Assembly: GCA_050699595.1 (NCBI GenBank)
Contig: JBOHFI010000019.1
Span: forward strand, 19,791 to 83,790
DNA: 64,000 nt
Source of the DNA: GCA-003244245 sp050699595
GTDB taxonomy: Bacteria > Actinomycetota > Actinomycetes > Mycobacteriales > Pseudonocardiaceae
Direction of reading: 5' to 3'
The notes under the pieces were generated by a model. That model ran no database searches. It saw only the letters and a list, made by a program, of their open reading frames with translations, and had not been told where the DNA came from. The translations under genes and the position numbers were made by a program. Below are positions 27,917 through 36,133 of the stretch, piece by piece (within the stretch, counting starts at the first letter, position 1; the number at the start of each line of letters is the position of its first letter).

Positions 27917-28046
27917 TCGAGCATTCGCATACGAGCGTCGTTCGGGCAGTTGCGGTGACCATCGCGGCTCTGGCTCTGACCGCCTGTAGTGCGGGTGCGT
28001 CCGGTCCGGCGCTGGCGACAGGCCACTCCGCCGCGCGGACACCCAC
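27830..28046 (+). repeat. Direct repeat copy 2 (217 bp)
   Basis: Second copy of the segment at 26914-27130. It spans the end of the chimeric secreted-protein gene and the start of the second lipoprotein gene. The flanks have diverged much more than the repeat itself. Confidence 0.9.
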
Positions 28047-28485
28047 CCCGACCGCACCCACATCACCGGCCTCGCCGGCTGACGTCGCGCGACATCAGGC
28101 CATCGCCGCCTACCTGGGCATGTGGCGGGACTTTGCTGATGCCGCCACGACGTCGGATTGGCGGTCTCCCACACTGGCGCGGAACGCCACCGGTGACGCG
28201 CTGTCCACGCTGTCCCGTGGGCTGTATGCCGATCACTACAACGGTCTGGTGTCCCGTGGGAGGCCAGTCAATAACCCACAAGTGTCCTCCGTGGACTCTC
28301 CGACCAAGGTCGTGATCACGGATTGCGGTGACTCGACGAACTGGGTGAAGTACCGCGCCGACAACGGGCAGCCGGCCAATGACGGGCCCGGTGGCAGGCG
28401 GCAGATCAACGCGATCGCGAAGAAGGCCGTGGACGGCTCGTGGAAGGTGACGGACTTTGGCGTTCAGGCGGTCGGGACATGTTGA
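27913..28485 (+). CDS. Lipoprotein, copy 2
   Basis: A 190-residue lipoprotein with the same signal and lipobox as the copy at 26997 (LALTAC). The related mature domain has IAAYLGMWRDFADAA, TSDWRSP and DCGDSTNWVKYRAD. It lacks the long Pro spacer of copy 1. It is coupled to its neighbours by overlaps at both ends (ATGA at 27913; the 28479 start lies inside its last codons). It probably works with the secreted protein that follows. Confidence 0.85.
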   Translation: MIEHSHTSVVRAVAVTIAALALTACSAGASGPALATGHSAARTPTPTAPTSPASPADVARHQAIAAYLGMWRDFADAATTSDWRSPTLARNATGDALSTLSRGLYADHYNGLVSRGRPVNNPQVSSVDSPTKVVITDCGDSTNWVKYRADNGQPANDGPGGRRQINAIAKKAVDGSWKVTDFGVQAVGTC

Positions 28486-29501
28486 GCCGAATGATCATCA
28501 CCTTGGGAGGTGCGGCGCTTCTCGTGCTGGTGAGCGCATTGCCGGCGTTCGCGGATCCCTGGGGCAGCGTGGATTGCGGTGAGAGTCCGACACCTGCTTG
28601 TGAACTTGGTGTGGGCAAGGGTGGAGATGGGCCGGGCCCCTACGGCGGTAATCCCGACCGGAGGCCACTTCACGGCGAGCAAGGTGATCACAGTGGAGGA
28701 GCCGACGGGGGTGATCACAGCGTTGGTGGCGCGCACAAGCCTGTGCACTGCTCCTACGTTCGCAGCGACTACCAGCCGCCCACTACTGGCGTGGCGATCA
28801 TTGCGTACCAGCCGAGAGGTCGGGGTAGGGCAGTCACCGTGCAGCCGGCCGTGTTCTGGCGGGCGGCAGCGAGCAGAGCGGTACTTGCCGCCGTGACCGC
28901 TGACCCGGCACCTGGCCAGCCGGGTGCTTGGTATGTCTACCTTTGCGACGGAACGGGCATTATTCCTGCGGTCTATCACCCGCCGGTGTGGATCCCCGAC
29001 GGACGGCCCGGCGGGGCACCGTCCGCGGCGGAGCTGGCCCGGCAGGCGCATGAGCGGTTGGTCCTGCCATCGCCGCAGATCGAGGCGAATCCGGCGGGCG
29101 CCCAGTTGGTGAACCTGCCGACCTGGTTGTGGCTGGACCGGGCCGGGTGGGGCGAGCGGTCGGCGACGGCGGAGGTGCCCGGGGTGTCGGTGACGGCAAT
29201 GGCGAGGCCGACCTCGGTGACGTGGTCGATGGGAGACGGCGTGTCGGTGACCTGTCGGGGGCAGGGCACCCCGTTCCCCGTGGGTGGCGACCCGAAGGCG
29301 GCGTCTCCGGACTGCGGTCACCTCTACCGCAGCTCCTCGGCGGGCCAGCCAGGCGAGACGTTTCCGGTGATCGCGACGGTGCACTGGACAGTCACCTGGG
29401 CCGGGGCTGGCCAGAGCGGGACGTTCCCTGACCTGGCGACCTCGGCGACCGGGCGATTCCGGGTGGCTGAGGCGCAGGCGCTGGGCAACGGCACCGGCTG
29501 A
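28479..29501 (+). CDS. Secreted Tad-locus-associated protein
   Basis: A 340-residue exported protein: signal peptide to about residue 25 (ALPAFA), mature start DPWGSVDCGE, then a Gly-rich linker and a C-terminal domain with YVYLCDGTG, LPTWLWLD and TVHWTVTWAG. The same kind of protein sits beside tad genes in Streptomyces and relatives, where it is often wrongly called an ATP/GTP-binding protein; I see no P-loop. It is the full-length counterpart of the chimeric gene at 27617. It is likely a surface or cell-wall partner of the pilus. Confidence 0.75.
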   Translation: MLSRMIITLGGAALLVLVSALPAFADPWGSVDCGESPTPACELGVGKGGDGPGPYGGNPDRRPLHGEQGDHSGGADGGDHSVGGAHKPVHCSYVRSDYQPPTTGVAIIAYQPRGRGRAVTVQPAVFWRAAASRAVLAAVTADPAPGQPGAWYVYLCDGTGIIPAVYHPPVWIPDGRPGGAPSAAELARQAHERLVLPSPQIEANPAGAQLVNLPTWLWLDRAGWGERSATAEVPGVSVTAMARPTSVTWSMGDGVSVTCRGQGTPFPVGGDPKAASPDCGHLYRSSSAGQPGETFPVIATVHWTVTWAGAGQSGTFPDLATSATGRFRVAEAQALGNGTG

Positions 29502-29614
29502 ACCGCGGGGACCTTGGCCCGTGCACCGACGCTGACAAACACAACACGTCACTGAATCCGCTCGCTGATCTGTCAGGCGACGCGGCGAACTACCCCTATG
29601 CCTGGAGGCACCTG

Positions 29615-30316
29615 GTGAACACTTCTGCCGCACCGCCTCGATCCGCACCGTCAGCGGGAGGATCGTGGCTGAACACTCGGAAAGGGCCGGATACCGGCTC
29701 GCGGTTGCCTGGCGGTCGGCGACGGAGCATTCCCCACCTGCTGGTGGGCGCGTTGTTGGTGCTGGCCTGCGCGGCGGGCGTGGTGCTGTGGTCACTCGCC
29801 GCGGGTGACCGCCAGCGAGTGTTGGCCCTGACCCGCCCGGTGTCGGTTGGTCATGTGCTGTCCACGGCCGACCTGCGTGAGGTGAGCGTCGCCGCCGATG
29901 CGGGCGTGTCCACGGTGGCCGCCTCGCAAGCGTCCACGGTGATCGGTCGGATGATGGCGACCAGCCTGCCCGCCGGGTCGTTGCTGACCCCCGAGGTGCT
30001 GGGGGCGGCGTTGGTTCCCGGCCAGGGGCAGGCGATCGCCGCGCTGGCGTTGAAGGCGGGAGCGTTCCCACCCGAGTTGGCCCCGGGCGATCGGGTGGCG
30101 GTGGTGTTCGTGCCTGCCTCGACGGTGGGCTTGCCGAGCGCATTGGCGTCACCGACCGTCTCGTCGTGGCAGGCGACCGTGACCAGCGTGACGGGGCGGG
30201 CCGATGAGCAGACCACGGTGGTGTCACTCGAGCTCGTCGAGGCCGCCGCCCGCCAGGTCGCTGCTGTGCCTGCGGGGCAGCTGTCGATGGTAATGCTGTC
30301 GGGAGGTGGTCAGTGA
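29615..30316 (+). CDS. CpaB-like SAF-domain pilus assembly protein
   Basis: A 233-residue protein with a basic, Ser/Pro-rich N-terminus, one membrane helix (LLVGALLVLACAAGVVLW, about 46-63) and an extracytoplasmic SAF domain (LTRPVSVGHVLSTADLREV, then MMATSLPAGSLLTPEVLG). RcpC/CpaB proteins of this type act at the pilus periplasmic or wall side. GTG 29615 follows a GGAGG site. The stop overlaps the next start as TGATG. Confidence 0.85.
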   Translation: MNTSAAPPRSAPSAGGSWLNTRKGPDTGSRLPGGRRRSIPHLLVGALLVLACAAGVVLWSLAAGDRQRVLALTRPVSVGHVLSTADLREVSVAADAGVSTVAASQASTVIGRMMATSLPAGSLLTPEVLGAALVPGQGQAIAALALKAGAFPPELAPGDRVAVVFVPASTVGLPSALASPTVSSWQATVTSVTGRADEQTTVVSLELVEAAARQVAAVPAGQLSMVMLSGGGQ

Positions 30317-31200
30317 TGTTGGTCGCGGTGTGCAGTCTCAAGGGCTCACCCGGTGTCACCACCTTTTCGGTGGCGCTGGCCGCGCTCTGGCCGGTGCAGG
30401 CCCGGTGTGTGCTGGTGGAGTGCGACCCGTCCGGGGGTGACGTGGCCACCCGCTTCGGGTTGGCGTCCTCGCCGGGTCTGGTGAGCTTGGCGGCCGCGGC
30501 GCGGCGCAGCAGCGATCCGGGGTTGTTGTGGCAGCACACGCAGGCGTTGCCGGGCGATCTGGCGGTGGTGGTCGCTCCGACGGGAGCGGACCAGTCGCTA
30601 GCCGCGTTGACCGCGTTGGCCCCGGAGGGTTCCGGCGGTGCGGGCGTGCTGCGGCTGGCGGCGCAGGCAACCGACACGGTGGTGATCGCTGACTGTGGCC
30701 GGGTGGACCCCACCTCCCCAGCGTTGCCGATCGTGCGCTCCGCGGATGTGACGCTGCTGCTGAGCCGGGCACACGCCGACGACCTGGCGCATCTGGTGAC
30801 CCGGTTGAGTGAGGTGAGTCGATGGTCATCACGTCCCGGGCTGCTATTGGTCGGCGAGGGCTACTCGGCGGCTGAGGTCTCCCGCGAGCTGGGTGTGCCG
30901 GCGATGGGCCGGATTCCCGAAGACCGTCATGCCGCGGCGGTGTTGTGCGGCCGGCCCGGCGGCCGAGGCGGGCCATCGCTCTCTCCGCTGGGCCACAGCG
31001 CCGTCACCATCGCCAGGGCATTGCTGTCAGACCCGCTCACCCGGTCCGGCCTGGGGCGCTCCAGCGCACCAGTGGGTCAGCCCGTGCCGGTGCAGCACGC
31101 GGCCCCCGCAGGTACGGGCCACTCCGTGACCGCGAACGAGGCCTCGCTGCCGACCGTGCTCGCACCGGACGTCACGTCGCGAAACGGGAGTAAGCCATGA
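30316..31200 (+). CDS. CpaE/MinD-like P-loop protein of the Tad locus
   Basis: A 294-residue ParA/MinD-superfamily protein with the variant P-loop CSLKGSPGVTT near the N-terminus and a switch-like VIADCGRVDP (about 118). CpaE-type proteins place the pilus machine in the cell. The Walker lysine arrangement (KGSPGVTT) is the form usual in actinobacterial Tad loci. The start at 30316 (ATG) overlaps the cpaB stop. Its C-terminal 60 residues are Pro/Ser-rich and probably unfolded. Confidence 0.8.
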   Translation: MLVAVCSLKGSPGVTTFSVALAALWPVQARCVLVECDPSGGDVATRFGLASSPGLVSLAAAARRSSDPGLLWQHTQALPGDLAVVVAPTGADQSLAALTALAPEGSGGAGVLRLAAQATDTVVIADCGRVDPTSPALPIVRSADVTLLLSRAHADDLAHLVTRLSEVSRWSSRPGLLLVGEGYSAAEVSRELGVPAMGRIPEDRHAAAVLCGRPGGRGGPSLSPLGHSAVTIARALLSDPLTRSGLGRSSAPVGQPVPVQHAAPAGTGHSVTANEASLPTVLAPDVTSRNGSKP

Positions 31201-32615
31201 CCCTGCAGACCAACGGCGGCCCACCACTGACGCTCCTGCCCGGATACCCGACCGGTCAAGGCCCACGCACTCAGCGGGAGGCCCCTGATACCGCGGCGGC
31301 GCTGGCTCGATTGCGGCGGCGACTGCGCGACGTGCTGAGCACCGAGCTCCCGAAGCGGGTCGAGGCGCAGCGGCCTGGCATGGCGGTCGGTCGGGAAGAA
31401 CGTGAAGCGCTGGCGTGGGTGATTCTGGATGAGGCGGTGGCCGCGTACAGCGAAGAGGAGCTGATGGCCAACCGGATGCTCGTCGCCAAGGACGCCGAGC
31501 AGCGGGTGATCATTGACGTGATCAACGAGGTGTTCGGGATGGCGGGGCTGCAGCCGCTGCTGGATGACCCGAGCGTGGAGACGATCAACGTCAACCGGTT
31601 CGACCGGGTCTTCGTCCAGTACCGCGACGGGCGTCGGGCCCAGGTCCCCGCGATCGCAGGGTCGAACGACGAGCTGACCGATCTGGTGCGGATGCTCGCC
31701 GCCCGCGCCGGTGCTGAGGAGCGTCGCTTCGACCGGGGCGCACCGGCGGTCAACCTCCAGCTCCCCGGTGGTGAGCGGCTGTTCGCGGTGATGGCACTGA
31801 CGTCCGGCGGGGTCACCGCTTTGTCGATCCGCCGGCACGGCTACCGCACCGTCACCCTGGAGCAGCTGCGCGCCCTGGGCACCCTCGACCCTGGCTTGGA
31901 GCAGTTCCTGCGCTCGTTGGTCCGCTCGCGCAAGAACATCCTCATCACCGGCGGTACCGGTAGTGGAAAAACTACACTTTTGCGGGCGTTGGCGTCGGAG
32001 ATGGATCCGATGGAGCGCATCGTGACCATCGAGGACGCCTTCGAGCTCGGCCTGGACCTCGATCCTGGGCTGCACGCGGACGTGACCGCGTTGCAGGCCC
32101 GCGAGCCGAACATCGAGGGTGAGGGCGGCATCACGCAGGCCGAACTGGTCCGCTGGGCGCTGCGGATGAGTCCGGACCGGGTCATCGTCGGCGAGATCCG
32201 GGGACCGGAAGTGATCCCCATGTGCAACGCCATGAGCCAGGGCAACGACGGGTCGATGGCCACCCTGCACGCGTCCTCCTCCCGGATCGCGTTCACCCGC
32301 CTGGCCTCCTACGCCGCCCAGGGCGTGGAGCGACTTCCCGTGGAAGCGACCAACCTTCTCGTCGCCTCCGCGGTGCATTTCGTGGTGCACCTGGCCTTCA
32401 CCACCGGGGGGAGAACCCGCGTGGTGTCCTCGATCCGCGAGGTCGTCGGCGCCGACGGGGCCCACGTCATCTCCAACGAGGTCTACCGGCCCGGCCCCGA
32501 CCGCCGAGCTCTGCCCGTGCCGGGTGCCCTGCGCACCGACGCCCTCGACGACCTCATCGAGGGTGGTCTCGACCCCGGTGTGCTTGAGCAACCCACGGGC
32601 TGGTGGCCCCGGTGA
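31197..32615 (+). CDS. Tad secretion ATPase (CpaF/TadA)
   Basis: A 472-residue type II/IV secretion ATPase powering pilus assembly. Walker A is ITGGTGSGKTTLL (about residues 252-264), with an Asp box (VTIEDAFELGLDL) and Walker B region (MSPDRVIVGEIRGPEV, about 320) in the usual order. A His box follows (DGSMATLHASS). Translation starts at an ATGA overlap with the CpaE-like gene and ends in a GTGA overlap with tadB. It is complete and of normal length. Confidence 0.95.
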   Translation: MTLQTNGGPPLTLLPGYPTGQGPRTQREAPDTAAALARLRRRLRDVLSTELPKRVEAQRPGMAVGREEREALAWVILDEAVAAYSEEELMANRMLVAKDAEQRVIIDVINEVFGMAGLQPLLDDPSVETINVNRFDRVFVQYRDGRRAQVPAIAGSNDELTDLVRMLAARAGAEERRFDRGAPAVNLQLPGGERLFAVMALTSGGVTALSIRRHGYRTVTLEQLRALGTLDPGLEQFLRSLVRSRKNILITGGTGSGKTTLLRALASEMDPMERIVTIEDAFELGLDLDPGLHADVTALQAREPNIEGEGGITQAELVRWALRMSPDRVIVGEIRGPEVIPMCNAMSQGNDGSMATLHASSSRIAFTRLASYAAQGVERLPVEATNLLVASAVHFVVHLAFTTGGRTRVVSSIREVVGADGAHVISNEVYRPGPDRRALPVPGALRTDALDDLIEGGLDPGVLEQPTGWWPR

Positions 32616-33544
32616 GCGCGGCGATCAGCACCACCACGGTGCTCGCAGCTCTGCTGGGCCTGGGCGCCGGCGTGGGCCTACTGCTGGTGATCACCGGTTG
32701 GCGTGGGGTGGATGCGCACCGACCGAAGCGATTCCCACGGCGGCATCTCCGCAGTCGGGACGATCAGTGGGTGGTGCGGCTGGCCGCTGCCGTGGCCGTT
32801 GGTGTGGTCACCGGTGTCGTGACCGGGTGGGTGGTAGGTGCGGTACTGGCCGGCCTGGCGTGCTGGGCGCTGCCCCCGGCGTTGGGCCGCGACCCACGGC
32901 ACGCCGGCCAGGTGCGCCGGATCGAGGCGATCACCACGTGGACGGAGATGCTGCGGGACACCCTGGCCGCCGCAGCCGGGCTGGAGCAGGCGATCCTGGC
33001 CACCGCGCCACTGGCCCCGGCCGCTATCCGGCCTCAGATCAGCGAACTTGTCGCCCGGCTGGGAAACGGCGAGCGCCTGGCGCCCTCGCTGCGGGCGCTC
33101 GCCGACCAGCTCGCCGACCCGACTGCGGATCTGGTCATCGCCTCGTTGGTGCTGGCCGCTGAGCATCAGGCCCGTCAGCTCGGCGAGCTGCTCAGTTCGC
33201 TGGCCCTGGCCGCCCGTGAGCAGGCATCCCTGCGGATGCGGGTGCAGGCCGGGCGTGCCCGCACCCGAACCTCGGTCCGGGTCATCGTCGGCACCACCCT
33301 CGGCTTCGCCGCCGCGATGGTCCTGCTGGACCGTCCCTACCTCGCGGCCTACGACTCGGTCACCGGCCAGGTCATGCTGCTGGTGATCGGGGCGCTGTTC
33401 GCGGCGGGGTTCGCCTGGCTGGCCCGCATCGCGACGGTGCCCGAGCCGATCCGGTTCTTCTCGACCCCTGCCGCCGACGGCACCGACACCACTGACGCGC
33501 AAAGGCACGAGACAGTGCTCTCGGGAAGGCGGGTGTGGTCGTGA
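32612..33544 (+). CDS. TadB-like pilus inner-membrane protein
   Basis: About 310 residues with membrane segments at the N-terminus (VLAALLGLGAGVGLLLVI), near 75-95 and at the C-terminus. A cytosolic helical type II secretion F domain between them (TWTEMLRDTLAAAAGLEQAI) is typical of TadB. GTG 32612 is preferred because it forms a GTGA overlap with the ATPase stop; GTG 32603 is also possible. Confidence 0.88.
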   Translation: MSAAISTTTVLAALLGLGAGVGLLLVITGWRGVDAHRPKRFPRRHLRSRDDQWVVRLAAAVAVGVVTGVVTGWVVGAVLAGLACWALPPALGRDPRHAGQVRRIEAITTWTEMLRDTLAAAAGLEQAILATAPLAPAAIRPQISELVARLGNGERLAPSLRALADQLADPTADLVIASLVLAAEHQARQLGELLSSLALAAREQASLRMRVQAGRARTRTSVRVIVGTTLGFAAAMVLLDRPYLAAYDSVTGQVMLLVIGALFAAGFAWLARIATVPEPIRFFSTPAADGTDTTDAQRHETVLSGRRVWS

Positions 33545-34434
33545 TCACCGCGCTGGGGTTGGGTGCCGGGCTCGGCATCGGATTGTGGGCACTGGTCGTC
33601 GGGCTCTTCCCGCCTCGGCCGACATTGGGCGCGGTGCTGGCCCGCGCCAGCGCACCCCCAGCGTCGCCGCCGATCCTGCCCACCGATGACTCGGGATGGG
33701 CGGCGCGGCTGGGTGGTCCGTTCGTCGTTCCGTTGCAGGCCCTGGGGTTGCCCGGGGCCCGGCTGGTCGGTGACCTGGCGGTCACCGACCAGCCGGTGTC
33801 CACCCATCTGGCACGGCAGGCCAGCGGCGCCATGGCCGGGCTGCTGGCACCGGTCGTGGCGCAACTGCTGCTCACCGTGGGCGGCCTGTCGCTGGGCGTC
33901 GCACCACCGGTGATCGCCTCGCTGGTGTTGACCGTGCTCGGGTTCCTCACTCCCCACCTGCAGGTCCGCGCCGAAGCGAGGCAGCGCCGCGTCGGGTTCC
34001 GCCACGCCCTATCGGCTTACCTGGACCTGGTGGGGATCACCCTGGCCGGCGGTGCCGGGGTTGACAGCGCCCTGCGCGACTCGGTCGCCATCGGCCACGG
34101 GTGGGCCTTCGCGCAGATCCGGCGCGCCCTGGACACCGCCCGGCTGACCCGCACCACGCCGTGGGCCACCTTGCGGCAACTCGGTGACGAACTTGACGTC
34201 AGCGAGTTGTCCGAGCTCGCCGCCTCGGTCAGCCTGGCGGGTACCGAGGGAGCCAAGGTCCGTGCCTCGCTGGCGGCCAAGGCGGCGGCGCTGCGGACCC
34301 ACCAGATCACCGACGCCGAAGCCGACGCCCAGGCCGCCACGGAACGGATGTCCCTTCCGGTCATGGCTCTGTTCCTGGGATTCCTGGTCTTCATCGGCTT
34401 CCCCGCGCTCACCCAGGTTCTCAACGGACTGTGA
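33541..34434 (+). CDS. TadC-like pilus inner-membrane protein
   Basis: About 297 residues, with N-terminal, central (VAQLLLTVGGLSLGVAPPVI) and C-terminal membrane helices and an F domain (HALSAYLDLVGITLAGGAG...VDSALRDS). It pairs with TadB to form the membrane platform. GTG 33541 overlaps the tadB stop (GTGA). Confidence 0.88.
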   Translation: MITALGLGAGLGIGLWALVVGLFPPRPTLGAVLARASAPPASPPILPTDDSGWAARLGGPFVVPLQALGLPGARLVGDLAVTDQPVSTHLARQASGAMAGLLAPVVAQLLLTVGGLSLGVAPPVIASLVLTVLGFLTPHLQVRAEARQRRVGFRHALSAYLDLVGITLAGGAGVDSALRDSVAIGHGWAFAQIRRALDTARLTRTTPWATLRQLGDELDVSELSELAASVSLAGTEGAKVRASLAAKAAALRTHQITDAEADAQAATERMSLPVMALFLGFLVFIGFPALTQVLNGL

Positions 34435-34446
34435 AGGAAAACTGCG

Positions 34447-34641
34447 ATGTGGACCTACTGTGCCCTGCTGTTCACCGCGCTGCGCACCCGGATCGACGAG
34501 CTGCGCCGCAACCCCGACGCCGGCTATACCACCGAAACGGTCGTGGTCACCGCGCTGCTGATCGTGGCAGCCCTCACCGTGGTCGCGATCATCGTCGCCA
34601 AGGTCACAGCCAAGGCCAACGACATCAACCTCGGGCTCTGA
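34447..34641 (+). CDS. Flp-type pilin candidate
   Basis: A 64-residue protein with a short basic leader, then a GYTTETVVVTALLIVAALTVVAIIV hydrophobic segment with a Glu five residues after the Gly, the classical prepilin cleavage pattern (G/YTTE). It is probably the major Flp pilin, matured by the prepilin peptidase at 13552-14196. ATG 34447 has GAAGGAAAA upstream. Confidence 0.8.
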   Translation: MWTYCALLFTALRTRIDELRRNPDAGYTTETVVVTALLIVAALTVVAIIVAKVTAKANDINLGL

Positions 34642-34642
34642 C

Positions 34643-35113
34643 ATGCGCGGACGCCTCCCGGGTCACCGACCACGGCGAGCTGCCCGCTCGCCCGGGGCGG
34701 GGCTGTCCCAGCTGCGGCGGGCGCTACACGGGGATCGCGGCTCGGTCAGCGCCGAACTGGTGATCGCTACCCCGCTGCTGCTGGTGCTGCTCCTGTTTAT
34801 CGTGCAGTTCGCCCTGTGGTCACACGCCACCCACATCGCCCAAGCCGCCGCCTCCCAGGGACTCGCCGCCGCCCGGGTGCAGGACGCGACAGCGGCTGCG
34901 GGCAGTGCCGCCGCCCGACACGTCCTCGACCAGCTCGGGCGCGGCCCGCTGACCAACACCCGCGTCGACGCCACCCGCAGCGCCGATGCCGCCTCGATCC
35001 GGATCAGCGGTGACGCCTCCACGGTGATCCCTTTCCTGCTTTTGCCTGTCCACGCCGAAGCCGCCGGGCCTGTCGAGAGGTTCGTGCCAGACCTCGCCGC
35101 TGGCGGGAGGTGA
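34643..35113 (+). CDS. TadE-like minor pilin
   Basis: A 156-residue protein with a basic leader, then RGSVSAELVIATPLLLVLLLF, a typical TadE start with Glu five positions after Gly. The rest is an extracytoplasmic domain. It starts two bases after the Flp stop. Confidence 0.85.
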   Translation: MRGRLPGHRPRRAARSPGAGLSQLRRALHGDRGSVSAELVIATPLLLVLLLFIVQFALWSHATHIAQAAASQGLAAARVQDATAAAGSAAARHVLDQLGRGPLTNTRVDATRSADAASIRISGDASTVIPFLLLPVHAEAAGPVERFVPDLAAGGR

Positions 35114-35119
35114 CCGCTG

Positions 35120-35635
35120 GTGACACCGCGAACCAGCCAACGACCATACGACGCCCCAGCCCGGCCTGGCAGCCGGCGGGGCTGGTGGATGGCCTGGTGG
35201 TGGAACGATCGTGGCTCGGTGGCCGCCGAGATCACCGTGGTCGCACCTGTTCTGATCATGCTGCTGGTGCTCGTGGCGGTCGTGATCCACCGGGGCGTGG
35301 ACGCCCGGATACGCCTGGACGACGCCGCCCACCAGGCCGCCCGCGCGGCCACTCTGCAACGCAGCGCCCCCGCCGCGGTCATCGCGGCGCGGTCCACCGC
35401 CCAGGGCGCGCTGTCGAGCGCCGGGGTGGTGTGCCGCTCGGTCGGCGTGAACACCGACACCGCCGGGCTGGTTCCCGGTGGCACCGTCACCGTGACGCTG
35501 TCCTGCGCGGTCGACTTCGGTGACGCGGTGATCCTCGGTGTCGGGGGCCAGCGGGTCCTGTCCGCCACCGCCAGCGAACCGGTCGACACTTGGCGCTCGG
35601 TCGGAGTCAACAGCGGCGGCGGTGGTGGCTCATGA
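35120..35635 (+). CDS. TadE/TadG-like minor pilin
   Basis: A 171-residue protein with a Trp-rich leader (RGWWMAWWWNDRG) and a prepilin-like SVAAEITVVAPVLIMLLVL helix. The body is soluble with CRSVGVN and LSCAVDFGDA, two cysteines that may pair. GTG 35120 has GGGAGGTG upstream. Confidence 0.82.
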   Translation: MTPRTSQRPYDAPARPGSRRGWWMAWWWNDRGSVAAEITVVAPVLIMLLVLVAVVIHRGVDARIRLDDAAHQAARAATLQRSAPAAVIAARSTAQGALSSAGVVCRSVGVNTDTAGLVPGGTVTVTLSCAVDFGDAVILGVGGQRVLSATASEPVDTWRSVGVNSGGGGGS

Positions 35636-36111
35636 CCCGACAGTCTCAGGCCAGGTTCGGCCACCGACTGTGCCGGTGGAACACGTGGCGGCGCGGTTGG
35701 TGGGCCGGCGATGAGGGTCGGGTCTCGGCGTTCGTGGTGACCCTTCTGGCGGCGATCCTGGCCCTGGCCGGGCTCACCCTCGACGGCGGTCTGGCGCTGG
35801 CCGCGAAGGTCCGCGCCAACGGCCAGGCCGAAGCCGCCGCCCGCGCTGGCGCTCAAGCCCTCGACCTGGGCGCCTACCGCGCGACCGGAACCGTCCAGCT
35901 CATCCCCGCGCAGGCCGCCGCAGACGCGCGTCGCTACCTGGTCGCGGTGGGCGCGACCGGCGTTATCACCGTGACCGGCGACACGGTGACCGTGACCGTC
36001 ACCGCCACCCGACCCACCCAACTTCTGGGACTGGTGGGGATCCGCGCGCTGTCGGTGCACGGGTCAGCGAGCGCCCATTCCCAGCGCGGCGTGTTGACCA
36101 TCGAGCCCTGA
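35632..36111 (+). CDS. TadE/TadG-like pilus protein
   Basis: A 159-residue protein with a leader of about 30 residues, then GRVSAFVVTLLAAILALAGL and a DGGLALAAKVRANGQAEAAA segment typical of the TadG-like N-terminus (Flp pilus assembly). It overlaps the previous stop as ATGA. Confidence 0.82.
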   Translation: MTRQSQARFGHRLCRWNTWRRGWWAGDEGRVSAFVVTLLAAILALAGLTLDGGLALAAKVRANGQAEAAARAGAQALDLGAYRATGTVQLIPAQAAADARRYLVAVGATGVITVTGDTVTVTVTATRPTQLLGLVGIRALSVHGSASAHSQRGVLTIEP

Positions 36112-36133
36112 CAAGCAGAAAGAACCCCATACC

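Noticed and set aside
34663..36060. Long minus-strand frame opposite the TadE/G genes
   Set aside because: Arg/Pro/Ser-rich translation typical of antisense; the plus-strand genes have clear pilin signatures.
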